From NCBI RefSeq assembly GCF_022836875.1, contig NZ_CP090376.1, forward strand, positions 1,116,001 to 1,180,000: a stretch of DNA of 64,000 nucleotides, in the 5' to 3' direction. Source of the stretch: Flavobacterium enshiense. Lineage in GTDB: Bacteria; Bacteroidota; Bacteroidia; Flavobacteriales; Flavobacteriaceae. Below are positions 28,001 through 36,003 of this stretch, one piece after another. Numbering within the stretch: the stretch's first letter is position 1; every line of letters begins with the position of its first letter. The notes beneath the pieces were generated by a model. The model was not told the origin of the DNA. It ran no database searches and was given only the letters and a program-made list of their open reading frames with translations. Made by a program: the position numbers and the translations under genes.

Positions 28001-28555
28001 TTTTAAGAGCCCTTCGTCGGTTCCGACAAAAAAGGTAAAGTGCTTGTCACAAAAAACGGAATTGATAGTTGTAGGTTTATCAAATTTGGCAATGGGCTCA
28101 ATAGAATAGTCCTTTTTAAGCAGGAACATTTCTTTCTCTGTAAAACAATAAACACCATTCGGAGTTGCCAAAAGCCGTTGCACAAAGTTTCCTTTTAGAT
28201 GAGCGTTGCTTCTGTCGAAATGTTTAATAAACTCTTTTCCGTTATAAACCAGCAGTCCGCTGTATTTTGTTGAAACTATGATATTAGCGTTGGTGTCTTC
28301 AACTAAATCAGTTACGAAAAATCCTTCACTTTTTTTTGATTTATCAATGATGTCGAAATTTTTTCCGTCGTAACGAACCAAGCCGGCACCGTCCGTACCA
28401 ATCCATATGAGGTTACGACTGTCCTGAATTACAGCAAAGACAGTTGAAGAAGGAAGTCCGTTTTTTTGATTAAGTATTTCATAATCAAAAACTTGTCCAA
28501 AGGCGCCTTGGAGAAAAAACAGAAGATAGATACAAAGCGCAACTTTTTTTATCAT
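22049..28555 (-). CDS. giant hybrid histidine kinase with two-component propeller, PAS and GAF domains
   Basis: A 2168-residue hybrid two-component sensor. From the N-terminus: signal peptide (cleavage near residue 20); a long beta-propeller of about 14 blades (25-640, repeats such as LIWIGTDGAGLVRYDG); a Y_Y_Y-type strand domain (about 660-730); a membrane helix at 745-765 followed by several more to about 935, forming a 7TM-like bundle; two PAS domains (about 950-1170); two GAF domains (about 1195-1530); a third PAS (about 1535-1650); HisKA with the phosphoacceptor H1683 (NMSHEIRTPLNG); an HATPase_c domain (to about 1900); a divergent receiver (about 1908-2018, LLIDDN, TIIKP); and a canonical receiver with D2098 (ILMDIQMPLMNG). 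It lacks the AraC-type DNA-binding domain usual in Bacteroidetes propeller sensors. It is divergent from the DPP IV and peptide transporter genes. Confidence 0.93.
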   Translation of the reverse strand: MIKKVALCIYLLFFLQGAFGQVFDYEILNQKNGLPSSTVFAVIQDSRNLIWIGTDGAGLVRYDGKNFDIIDKSKKSEGFFVTDLVEDTNANIIVSTKYSGLLVYNGKEFIKHFDRSNAHLKGNFVQRLLATPNGVYCFTEKEMFLLKKDYSIEPIAKFDKPTTINSVFCDKHFTFFVGTDEGLLKIENNSASPFKPEQFSGYTCIVSTDKDKALIGNHKGEVWRHSSLAKDTYDTQLESKIVLPNKEAFFIKKMLLGRSGFVWMAGDKKQGLAMYKKDILSFINNTNGFTGENVLCMFQDKSSQLYLGTYGTGLYRTHSQIFYNYNNVPELNTPYIFSILNTEKGIYTGTVSEGVFYFEPNQNGDLKLKRKYPQLERATALYENHKKEVLAGSLNGLFKITEGGLIPLAVNAKLPEEKSIRFIWQDNQKRYFVGYSKGLLLLDKNENLIKPIDLFQSQNVTTLEPLNEKQWYIGTNNGLYLLSETTTNTFSVEPIIRKTINTSCKDSFGNFWFASGDGLYYVNKKKVKKYTTKNGLTSTFIFTLSADKKGAIYTGHNLGISKITVDEDGTIKNILNYNSENGFTGLETNARAQTQDSNGNLFFGTANGLYIYLTNYTPKAKSTPILKITNIDVFKQSKNWKNSNETDNYWFNIPRQGYTFNPQENQLTFTFGVVNYLEDEELMYSFLLKGTDQNWSSPSKSNEVTYSNLKYGFYTFQVRLVDNLGNIKSSPVSYTFRIDTPYYFKWWFLLPVFCFIGLFMKLIFDRASTYNKDFIKNFSEKGEDNKEIQTFFFFLGIIFPLTEIINLYFIKRSNSELIANLFIGLLFISLYIISKRSSLLDKYLRPLFILILVSYSIHVITKIASQPFDLITYTEFLLILFFSYSAFKNVKQYTAFVIALLTSLLILLFNIPSETEQIITLINTSFIVLVINYARRISILNNNDKFLFSNSIINNSNSLTIATDRKGKLTFCGKSIEKILGYTPKEVMGENFWKLTQDTEFQDIDYNDVYVPDSLYTRKLRCKNGDYKYIQWTDQKYSDNLFVANGQDITGKIMVEEQYRNLVQFASDIIFEVDKKGFFTFVNQFAEKSLGYPTDFFIGKHFSTLIKPEHAKTIEDFYIRQSGNQADFDIIEFPILKSDGEEMWVSQKVTVKKDENGKITGYSAIVRDITKLKKIEIEESQRQKKNLLLNQTLNQLSTLNFFTYGSQEKLIQHIVKEASLALDISRVSLWNKTEKGVELFCMYEKDNDCFSNDISLYKTDFPRYFDAIETQPFIVASDVKTDPITAEFLGNYFDKYDIKSLLDFPIYVSGELKGITCYENTKEIRNWTSDDINFARTVSDIIALAIETLKRKSAEELIVYKSELLSSISKTTEELLKSNSLNEIFEKSMGYIGEATKADRLYYFENDTATNRISQRLQWVRNTEFNKFENHKLQNFPLSEYPKFANDLFENKPYQAIVKTMNDGEIKTVLENQNVKSFLILPLFIKNVLYGFIGFDDCITEREWAVDEINILQTFTNNFASTIERINNEKAITESEEKFRLLANNIPATVYMVKYNPERTKLFLNDEIEKLTGYSREEFFEGKIDIFELYHPEEREQVRREIDDAVKNGVPFHISCRLVKKSGEIAWIDEYGEVIATENEIPQLEGVIIETTEKRKMQEAIKEKEVAQAANKAKTQFLANMSHEIRTPLNGIIGFSNLLLKSNLTSVQEQYMVTVNQSADALLEIVNDILDLSKIEAGKLELYITKTNLHDLINQIVDMVKYSAHEKKLDLIVNIDENIPCLIWIDEIRLKQILINLLSNAIKFTQEGEIELEIKHEPLHDDQFRMKFSVKDTGIGIRPQNKKKIFEAFSQEDNSTTRKYGGTGLGIPISESLLRLMNSGLQIKDRPTGGTIFFFDLEVKAKPCGSLNELENNKISKILLIDDNASNCQVIQRMMNHYNIASLVNKNYQNAYKYTPEVDLFLADYELIGKKGLDELSKFEKPIILMQNSNSTEIKYPKNTIIKPIVKPVKIHVLQHVLNEINNKETQETYPQKEKGADAIVIDATYKVLIVEDNKINMLLSKTLIQKIIPNAIILEAVNGIEAVKQFELHHPEIILMDIQMPLMNGYEATQKIRKRDKESIIIALTAGIIEGEEELCKSMGMNDYITKPIERKVLENALLKWTNELKN

Positions 28556-28645
28556 AGTTCCGATTATTGTCTTTTGTTGGGAGGTTTAATATAGTAAATA
28601 AATTAATAGCTTTCCTACAGTCTGTAATTCAAATTTTTAATGAAG

Positions 28646-28679
28646 TATTTTTTGTCGATAAAAGACAAAAAATATCGAC
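28646..28679. promoter_or_regulatory. overlapping alternative hairpins between the kinase and DPP IV genes
   Basis: Two inverted repeats compete for the same bases: an 11-bp perfect stem (TATTTTTTGTC at 28646-28656, GACAAAAAATA at 28664-28674) and a 7-bp stem (GTCGATA at 28654-28660, TATCGAC at 28673-28679). It lies in the 228-base divergent gap, 91 bases from the kinase start and 105 from the DPP IV start. It could be an operator or an RNA switch; nothing here identifies a regulator. Confidence 0.4.
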
Positions 28680-28783
28680 GATTAAACGTGAGAGGGGGGA
28701 GGATATTTTATCCATTTAACAAATTAAATTGCGTTAATTGATAAAATTTCACTAAAATTGGGAGTTTTTTTACCATCAAATTT

Positions 28784-30955
28784 ATGAAAAATACTTTTAA
28801 ATGCCTGTTTTTGTTCGTGTTAACATCGTTTTCGGCGATAGCACAACAAAAAATTACCCTTGAAGAAATTTGGGGAGGTGCTTTCAGAACGCAGGGAATG
28901 ACTGCTTTGGAAGCAATGAAAAATACTAATCAGTACACGGTACTTAATTTTGACCGTGCTACTAAATCTTCGCAAATCGATTTGTACGATTTTGGAACTT
29001 TGGAGAAGGTGGCAACTTTGATCGATTCCAAAAATTTTAAGGAATTGGAAGGGGTTGACAGTTACAAGTTCAGTAAAGACGAAAAGAAAATTCTAATCGC
29101 CAACCACACTGATCATATTTTCCGTCATTCATTTGTTGCCGATTATTTTATTTATGATATTGCATCAAAATCATTGACAAAATTAGCTGATTACAAAGTT
29201 CAGGAGCCTACTTTCTCTCCTGATGGTTCAAAAATCGGATATGTTTATCAGAATAATTTATACGTATACGATTTAGCAGCTAAAAAGCATACTCAGATTA
29301 CCACTGACGGAAAGAAGAATGCCGTAATTAATGGTGTTACTGACTGGGTTTACGAAGAAGAATTTGCTTTTGTGCGTGCTTTCGACTGGAATGCAGCCAG
29401 CGACAAGATCGGTTTTATCCGTTTTGACGAATCGCAGGTTCCTGAATTTTCTATGGACATGTACCTTCAGGGATTATATCCAACTCAAAATGTTTTCAAA
29501 TACCCTAAAGCAGGTGATAAAAATGCTTTGGTTTCATTGCATGTTTATGATGTGAAATCGGCTACAACCAAAAAAATAAACTTAGACAAATACAACGATT
29601 TTTATATCGCAAGAATTGAGTGGACTAACGAAGCAAACACTTTAAGTGCCCAGATTCTAAACCGTCACCAGAATAATCTGGACTTGCTGTTTGTTGACGG
29701 AAATTCAGGTGCAACCCGTGTTGTTTTGAATGAAAAAGATAAAGCTTATGTAGGAGTAACTGATGATTTAACGTTTCTGAAAGATAATAGCTTTATCTGG
29801 ACAAGCGAAAAAGATGGTTTCAACCACATTTATCACTACGATAAAAATGGGAAGCTTAAAAAACAAATTACAAAAGGTAAATGGGAAGTAACTTCTTATT
29901 ACGGTTTTGACGAAAAAAACGGGACAATCTTCTTCCAGTCTACTGAAAACGGTTCTATCAACCGCGATGTTTACAGTGTTAAATTAAACGGATCTTCCAA
30001 AACACGTTTAACTACACAAACAGGTACTAACAATGCTACTTTCAGCCCTAATTTCCAGTATTTTATCAATGCATATTCGAGCGCTAAAAATGCACCTAAA
30101 TATACTTTGAACGAAGCGAAATCTGGCAAACTGATCAAAACCATTGTTTCCAACGAAGCTTTAGAAACTAAATTGGCTAAATACGATTTGCCTTCAAAAG
30201 AATTCATGGAATTAACCACAGAGAAAGGTCACAAGTTAAATGCCTGGATGATCAAACCAAAGGATTTCGATACAACTAAAAAATACCCGGTATTAATGTA
30301 CCAGTATTCAGGACCTGGGTCACAACAGGTGAACAATGATTGGAGCAATTCTGATGATTATTGGTTTATGATGCTGGCACAGCAGGGCTATATCGTTGCT
30401 TGTGTTGATGGTCGCGGTACCGGTTTTAAAGGTGCTGATTTCAAAAAATGCACTCAGAAAGAGTTAGGTAAATTTGAAGTGGAGGATCAGATCGATGCCG
30501 CTAAAGTTTTCGGATCATATTCTTATGTTGATAAATCCAGAATCGGAATTTTTGGTTGGTCTTACGGAGGATTCATGGCTGCAAATTGTATTTTCCAGGG
30601 AGCTGACGTGTTTAAAACGGCTATTGCTGTGGCGCCGGTAACTAGCTGGAGAAATTACGATACTATTTATACTGAAAGATACATGCAGACACCACAGGAA
30701 AACGCGAGTGGTTATGATAACAATTCGCCAATCACCCACGTAAGTAAATTAAAAGGAAATCTACTTGTAGTTCACGGAACAGGCGATGATAACGTTCACG
30801 TTCAGAATACAATGAAAATGGTTGAAGCATTAGTGCAGGCAAACAAACAATTCGATTTGATGCTTTATCCCGACAAAAATCACGGAATTTACGGTGGGAA
30901 AACCCGCTTACAGTTGTACACAAAAATGACCAACTTCCTTAAAGAAAAATTATAA
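28784..30955 (+). CDS. S9 family dipeptidyl peptidase IV
   Basis: A 723-residue secreted serine peptidase that removes X-Pro or similar dipeptides from peptide N-termini. A signal peptide (MKNTFKCLFLFVLTSFSAIA) is followed by the propeller domain (about 25-470) with the DPP IV glutamate pair in DWVYEEEFAF, and then the alpha/beta-hydrolase domain. The catalytic triad is S593 (GWSYGG), D668 (GTGDDNVH) and H700 (KNHGIYGG). It is 35 bases upstream of the first POT transporter, so it very likely feeds dipeptides to the transporters. Confidence 0.93.
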   Translation: MKNTFKCLFLFVLTSFSAIAQQKITLEEIWGGAFRTQGMTALEAMKNTNQYTVLNFDRATKSSQIDLYDFGTLEKVATLIDSKNFKELEGVDSYKFSKDEKKILIANHTDHIFRHSFVADYFIYDIASKSLTKLADYKVQEPTFSPDGSKIGYVYQNNLYVYDLAAKKHTQITTDGKKNAVINGVTDWVYEEEFAFVRAFDWNAASDKIGFIRFDESQVPEFSMDMYLQGLYPTQNVFKYPKAGDKNALVSLHVYDVKSATTKKINLDKYNDFYIARIEWTNEANTLSAQILNRHQNNLDLLFVDGNSGATRVVLNEKDKAYVGVTDDLTFLKDNSFIWTSEKDGFNHIYHYDKNGKLKKQITKGKWEVTSYYGFDEKNGTIFFQSTENGSINRDVYSVKLNGSSKTRLTTQTGTNNATFSPNFQYFINAYSSAKNAPKYTLNEAKSGKLIKTIVSNEALETKLAKYDLPSKEFMELTTEKGHKLNAWMIKPKDFDTTKKYPVLMYQYSGPGSQQVNNDWSNSDDYWFMMLAQQGYIVACVDGRGTGFKGADFKKCTQKELGKFEVEDQIDAAKVFGSYSYVDKSRIGIFGWSYGGFMAANCIFQGADVFKTAIAVAPVTSWRNYDTIYTERYMQTPQENASGYDNNSPITHVSKLKGNLLVVHGTGDDNVHVQNTMKMVEALVQANKQFDLMLYPDKNHGIYGGKTRLQLYTKMTNFLKEKL

Positions 30956-30990
30956 TAGCTAACTAAAATACAAATACCAAAAACAAAAAA

Positions 30991-32682
30991 ATGAGCGAAA
31001 AAGAAGTAAAACAAGGACATCCAAAGGGGCTTTGGGTATTGTTCGGAACCGAGATGTGGGAGCGTTTCAATTTCTACGGAATGCGAGCATTATTAACTCT
31101 GTTCCTGGTGAATTCATTATTAATGAAAGAAGCTGATGCTTCATTAATTTATGGTGGATTTTTGGGTCTTTGTTATTTAACGCCTCTTTTAGGAGGTTTC
31201 ATCGCCGATAGATTTTTCGGAAACAGAAACTGTATTCTTTTAGGGGGTATGATGATGGCTGTAGGACAATTGTTGCTTTTTACAAGTGCAACAGTTTTTC
31301 CAAACAATCTTTCTTTAGCAACCACTTTAATGTGGAGTGCGCTGGCCATTATTATCTTCGGTAATGGATTCTTCAAACCGAATATTTCCAGCATGGTGGG
31401 AAGTTTATATCCAAAACAGGAAAAAACAAAATTGGATACTGCGTTTACCATTTTCTATATGGGAATCAATATCGGTGCTTTCTTAGGTCAGTTTATCTGT
31501 CCGTTTGTGGGTGACGTTAAAGACCGTGGCGGGGTGAGAGATATTCATGCTTTCAAATGGGGATTCCTGGCAGCAGCTATTGCGATGGTAATCGGAACTC
31601 TGGTGTTCTTCTTCCTTAAAAATAAATATGTGGTTACTCCGGAAGGAAAACCAATCGGAGGCGTGCCTTCAGGTCATGATTCAGGAGATTATGAAGAAGG
31701 TGAATCACAAAAAGCACATTTCACGCCAATGTCCTTAGGTATTGCGGTTTTAGCGTTCTTTGGTTTATTTTTTACGTTCCATTTTTTAACGGAAGGGGAT
31801 AACGTTGTAAAAACAATTATCTATCCAATTATTTACGCGAGTGGTTTAACATTGGCTGGTTTGATTTTATCGGATAAAACCCTGACCAAAGTGGAAACAC
31901 AGAGGATCTGGGTAATTTATATCGTATCATTTTTCGTAATTTTCTTCTGGGCTGCATTCGAGCAGGCAGGATCGTCATTAACGTTCATAGCTGATAACCA
32001 AACCGACAGAAACTTCTTTGGCTGGAACATGCCGCCTTCAATGGTACAGATTTTTAACGGTTTATTCGTGGTAATGTTCGCGGTTCCGTTCAGCTTACTT
32101 TGGGATAAATTAAGAAATGCTGGTAAAGAGCCAACGTCTCCATTCAAACAGGCAATGGGATTAATGTTAATTGCAATCAGTTACTTTATCATTGCTCATA
32201 ACGTTAAAGATTTAGGGAACAGTGGGTTGTTAGCGATCTATTGGTTAATCTTATTGTACTTGATTCAAACGTTTGGTGAATTGTGTTTGTCTCCAATCGG
32301 ACTGTCATTGGTAGGGAAATTAGCTCCAAAACGTTTCGCTTCTTTGGCTTACGGGGTGTTCTTTATTTCGAATGCTGCCGGATATGCCTTGTCTGGAACA
32401 TTAGGGTCGATTTTACCTGCAACAGGGGACAAATTCAAAAAAGCTCAGGAATTGGGAATTAACCTTCAGGATGTCTTGGATAAAAAAGTGGTTCCAACAG
32501 AAGCACAGTTAAAATTATTGACGGATAATCAAATCAGTGCAGAGAACCCAGTTTTTGCTGGATTTGAGATTCACAATTTATACGAATTCTTCATGGTATT
32601 CGTTGTATTGTGTGGTATTGCGTCAATTATCTTATTCTTAATTACTCCGATACTTAAGAAAATGATGCACGGTGTAAAATAA
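30991..32682 (+). CDS. POT family peptide transporter 1
   Basis: A 563-residue proton-coupled di/tripeptide importer (MFS, POT/PTR2). The E-x-x-E-R-F motif is TEMWERFNFYG near residues 20-30, and the second POT signature FYMGINIGAFLGQF and GELCLSPIGLSLV are present. It has twelve or more helices. A hydrophilic insertion of about 50 residues (GDKFKKAQELGINL onward, residues 477-530) sits before the last helix. It is followed by a terminator, which partly separates it from transporter 2. Confidence 0.92.
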   Translation: MSEKEVKQGHPKGLWVLFGTEMWERFNFYGMRALLTLFLVNSLLMKEADASLIYGGFLGLCYLTPLLGGFIADRFFGNRNCILLGGMMMAVGQLLLFTSATVFPNNLSLATTLMWSALAIIIFGNGFFKPNISSMVGSLYPKQEKTKLDTAFTIFYMGINIGAFLGQFICPFVGDVKDRGGVRDIHAFKWGFLAAAIAMVIGTLVFFFLKNKYVVTPEGKPIGGVPSGHDSGDYEEGESQKAHFTPMSLGIAVLAFFGLFFTFHFLTEGDNVVKTIIYPIIYASGLTLAGLILSDKTLTKVETQRIWVIYIVSFFVIFFWAAFEQAGSSLTFIADNQTDRNFFGWNMPPSMVQIFNGLFVVMFAVPFSLLWDKLRNAGKEPTSPFKQAMGLMLIAISYFIIAHNVKDLGNSGLLAIYWLILLYLIQTFGELCLSPIGLSLVGKLAPKRFASLAYGVFFISNAAGYALSGTLGSILPATGDKFKKAQELGINLQDVLDKKVVPTEAQLKLLTDNQISAENPVFAGFEIHNLYEFFMVFVVLCGIASIILFLITPILKKMMHGVK

Positions 32683-32710
32683 TCACTTTCAAAAATATTT
32701 TATATCTTTC

Positions 32711-32741
32711 AAGCCCGTAGGAAAACCTACGGGCTTTTTTT
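32711..32741 (+). terminator. terminator between POT transporters 1 and 2
   Basis: Stem AAGCCCGTAGG/CCTACGGGCTT with an AAAA loop and a T run, only 13 bases before the ATG of the next transporter. Confidence 0.85.
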
Positions 32742-32753
32742 AATTAAATCATT

Positions 32754-34406
32754 ATGAGGAATAAACATCCTAGAGGATTACTGTTTTTGTTTTTTACCGA
32801 AATGTGGGAGCGTTTCGGGTACTATTTAATCATCGGAATTTTTGTTTTATACATGATCGATCCGGCTGCGACAGGCGGGATGGCGTTCTCCGATAAATAT
32901 GCCGATGACATCTTCGGAACCTATATCGCCTTGACCTATCTGACCCCTTTTTTAGGAGGCTACCTTGCCGACCGTGTTTTGGGTTACTTTAAAGCGATTT
33001 ATCTCGGAGGATTCCTGATGGGATTGGGTTATATCGGATTAGGATTTCACAATACCACCGCTTTTTATGTGTCGATGGCACTTATTATTGTAGGTAACGG
33101 ATTTTTTAAACCGAGTATTTCAACGCTGGTTGGGAACTTATATTCCACCGATGAATACAAAGCCAATAAAGATGCTGGATACAATATTTTCTACATGGGG
33201 ATCAATATCGGGGCGTTCATTTGTAATATCATAGCCGCTTTTATGCGTAACCAATACGGATGGAGTGCCGCTTTTATTACGGCGGGTATCGGAATGTTTA
33301 TTGGTCTTATCATTTTTACTTTGGGGAGAAAACATCTGCACAGTGCCAATGTGATGAAACCGGTTCAGGAAGGAGATATCAGTTTGGGTCGAATTCTTGG
33401 AATGGTTTTTTTACCGGCCATTATTTGTGGGGCTATAGGATGGATGATTCCGGATAATATCTTCAAAAGTGATTCGACAGACGCTTTCATTTTCGCCTGT
33501 ATTCCTATTATCGTTTTTTATGTTCGATTGTATCTTAAAGCGAATCATGAAGACAAACGTCCGCTAGGCGCTTTGCTGGCAATCTTTGCAGTTGGAATGT
33601 TGTTCTGGGCGGTTTTCAAACAGAACGGTACAGCCTTAACGCGTTGGGCAAACTATTATACGGATCGACAGGTTACCGGTTCTACAGAACAGGCATTGTC
33701 TTCTATTTATCTGGTAGATAAAAAAGATTTCCAGACCAAAGAAGTTCAGAAATACGACAACCAGTTTCAGGCTGAAAAAGACGAAGCTGGAGAACCAATT
33801 AAGGTTCAGGGAAAAGATGTGTATTTTACCAATATTTCCAATGAGCAGCGTGCCGAACTGGAAAAAGATCCCAATCAGACGGTTTCATTAATCAATACCG
33901 AATTGTTTCAGTCGGTCAACCCTGGTTGGATTATTTTGCTGACACCTGTTGTAGTGGGATTTTTTATGTTTATGCGCAAAAGAGGCAAAGAACCTTCAAC
34001 GCCATCAAAAATTGTTCTTGGATTATTCATTTCCGCATTATCCTGTCTGTTTATGGTGGCAGCGGTTTATATCGGAAGTAATGGCGCAGTTAAAGTATCG
34101 CCGCTGTGGTTAGTGGGTACTTACGGTGTTATTACTATCGGTGAATTGTGTTTGTCTCCAATGGGACTTTCGATTGTTTCCAAGCTAAGCCCGCCGCGAT
34201 TGACTGCACTGATGATGGGAGGATTCTTCTTGTCTATTTCCATCGGAAATAAATTATCAGGTGTATTGGCAAGCATGTGGTATGATTACGAGAACAAAGC
34301 GAATTTCTTTTTGGTAAACTGCCTGTTGCTGTTGTTCGCCACTTTGTTAGGGTTGTCTATCCTAAAACGTTTGAATGCCGTAATGAAAGAAAAGGGATTA
34401 AATTAA
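32754..34406 (+). CDS. POT family peptide transporter 2
   Basis: A 550-residue POT transporter. The motif TEMWERFGYYL is at residues 14-24, with FYMGINIGAFICNI and GELCLSPMGLSIV further on. It carries an unusual hydrophilic insertion of about 75 residues (roughly 315-390: SIYLVDKKDFQTKE onward, rich in K, E, Q and N) between helices in the second half. The start ATG lies 13 bases past a strong terminator, so it depends on readthrough or a weak internal promoter. Confidence 0.9.
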   Translation: MRNKHPRGLLFLFFTEMWERFGYYLIIGIFVLYMIDPAATGGMAFSDKYADDIFGTYIALTYLTPFLGGYLADRVLGYFKAIYLGGFLMGLGYIGLGFHNTTAFYVSMALIIVGNGFFKPSISTLVGNLYSTDEYKANKDAGYNIFYMGINIGAFICNIIAAFMRNQYGWSAAFITAGIGMFIGLIIFTLGRKHLHSANVMKPVQEGDISLGRILGMVFLPAIICGAIGWMIPDNIFKSDSTDAFIFACIPIIVFYVRLYLKANHEDKRPLGALLAIFAVGMLFWAVFKQNGTALTRWANYYTDRQVTGSTEQALSSIYLVDKKDFQTKEVQKYDNQFQAEKDEAGEPIKVQGKDVYFTNISNEQRAELEKDPNQTVSLINTELFQSVNPGWIILLTPVVVGFFMFMRKRGKEPSTPSKIVLGLFISALSCLFMVAAVYIGSNGAVKVSPLWLVGTYGVITIGELCLSPMGLSIVSKLSPPRLTALMMGGFFLSISIGNKLSGVLASMWYDYENKANFFLVNCLLLLFATLLGLSILKRLNAVMKEKGLN

Positions 34407-34415
34407 TAAGTTAGT

Positions 34416-35954
34416 ATGAGTTCAACAATAGACGAAGTTCAGGATTTCAAAGGGATAAAGGTGGACGATATCCAGAACTTTAAAGGGAAATACCCAAAAC
34501 AGCTTTGGTATTTATTTTTTAGTGAGATGTGGGAGCGTTTCTGTTTTTACGGAATGCGCGGAATGTTGGTGGTCTTTATGGTTAGCCAGCTGATGATGGA
34601 TGAAAAAACAGCCAATCTGCAGTATGGTGCGACTCAGGCATTCGTTTATGCCTTCACGTTTATTGGAGGGTTGTTCGCCGATAAGATTTTAGGTTACAGA
34701 AAGTCATTGTTCTGGGGAGGATTGCTAATGATTGCCGGGAGTATTATTTTGGCAGCGGATCCGAAACAGTTCTTTTTCTTTGGAATCAGTTTCACCATTA
34801 TCGGAACTGGTTTTTTCAAACCGAATATCTCCACTATGGTAGGTAAGTTATACAAAGACGACGATCACAGAAGGGATGCCGGTTTTTCTTTGTTTTATGC
34901 AGGGGTGAATTTAGGGGCCTTGATTGGTGGTTATATCTGTATTGCCGTTGCTAACGGTAATATGTTGGCTTCTTATGTTCCGCAACATTTGCGCTGGAAT
35001 GTAGCCTTCGGATTTGCAGCAATCGTAATGATTATAAGTTTGCTGACTTTCACCCAAACCCAGAAAAGTTTAGGAGAGATTGGTTTGTCTCCATTATCTC
35101 ATTTGGAAATTTCTAAACGAAGAACATTTGAAATTGCTACCTACGTAGGTTCTTTGGTAATTATTCCGGTTATCATGACGATGGTGGCCAAAACGGAATA
35201 TACAGACTATTTTATGTTTGTTATCGGACCTGCTTCGCTGTTGTATCTGTTCTATGAAATGCGTTATTTTTCTTCAGCAGAAAATAAAAAGTTATTAGCT
35301 GCCTTGGTGTTTATCATCTTCTCTATTTTTTTCTGGGCCTTTTTTGAGCAAAGCGGCGGTTCCCTGAGTTTATTCGCAGCAAACAATCTGCACAATACAG
35401 TGTTGGGAGTGAAACTGGATCCTAACGGAGTAAATAATTCGGCGAATTCGTTATTCGTAATTGCTTTTGCAGCTTTGATCGGAATGGTGTGGTTGTGGAT
35501 GAACAAACGAAAATTCGAACCTAATACAGTTGTAAAATTCGGATTGGCATTTCTATTCCTGGCAGGTGGTTTCTATGTGTTTTATTACACAAAATTCTTC
35601 GCGGATGCTTCTGGGAGAACATCCTTGGATCTGTTCACATTCGGTTGGTTCATCATAACCTTTGGGGAATTGTGTTTATCTCCAATCGGAATGAGTGCGA
35701 TGACCAAATTGTCTCCTCAAAAAACACAAGCGGTTATCATGGGGATGTGGTTCCTAGCTAGTGCGTACGGACAGTATTTTGCAGGATTGTTAGGGGCTAA
35801 TATCGCAGAGGCTTCTGAGAATGCAACGAACCTTGAAAAGTTAAATGTGTATGCAGACGGTTACCAGCAATTGGCTGTGTATGCGGTGATTGCCGGAATT
35901 GTATTGATAGCTATTTCCCCGTTCGTGAAAAAATTAATGCAGGACGTTAAGTAA
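34416..35954 (+). CDS. POT family peptide transporter 3
   Basis: A 512-residue POT transporter with SEMWERFCFYGMRG near residues 36-49, FYAGVNLGALIGGY and GELCLSPIGMSAM. It starts 9 bases after transporter 2. Its N-terminus carries an extra ~25-residue soluble segment with an internal near-repeat (VQDFKGIKVDD, IQNFKGKYPK). It is closer in layout to transporter 1 than to transporter 2 and has no large insertion. Confidence 0.92.
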   Translation: MSSTIDEVQDFKGIKVDDIQNFKGKYPKQLWYLFFSEMWERFCFYGMRGMLVVFMVSQLMMDEKTANLQYGATQAFVYAFTFIGGLFADKILGYRKSLFWGGLLMIAGSIILAADPKQFFFFGISFTIIGTGFFKPNISTMVGKLYKDDDHRRDAGFSLFYAGVNLGALIGGYICIAVANGNMLASYVPQHLRWNVAFGFAAIVMIISLLTFTQTQKSLGEIGLSPLSHLEISKRRTFEIATYVGSLVIIPVIMTMVAKTEYTDYFMFVIGPASLLYLFYEMRYFSSAENKKLLAALVFIIFSIFFWAFFEQSGGSLSLFAANNLHNTVLGVKLDPNGVNNSANSLFVIAFAALIGMVWLWMNKRKFEPNTVVKFGLAFLFLAGGFYVFYYTKFFADASGRTSLDLFTFGWFIITFGELCLSPIGMSAMTKLSPQKTQAVIMGMWFLASAYGQYFAGLLGANIAEASENATNLEKLNVYADGYQQLAVYAVIAGIVLIAISPFVKKLMQDVK

Positions 35955-35964
35955 TAATCGGCAT

Positions 35965-35972
35965 TATTTTTG
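35965..35972 (+). promoter_or_regulatory. candidate -7 element for the thioredoxin-fold pair
   Basis: TATTTTTG on the plus strand, 31 bases upstream of the ATG at 36004, so the pair may be transcribed apart from the transporters. Confidence 0.45.
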
Positions 35973-36003
35973 TTATTTAGTAGCTGATTTAAAAAGGGAT
36001 ACA

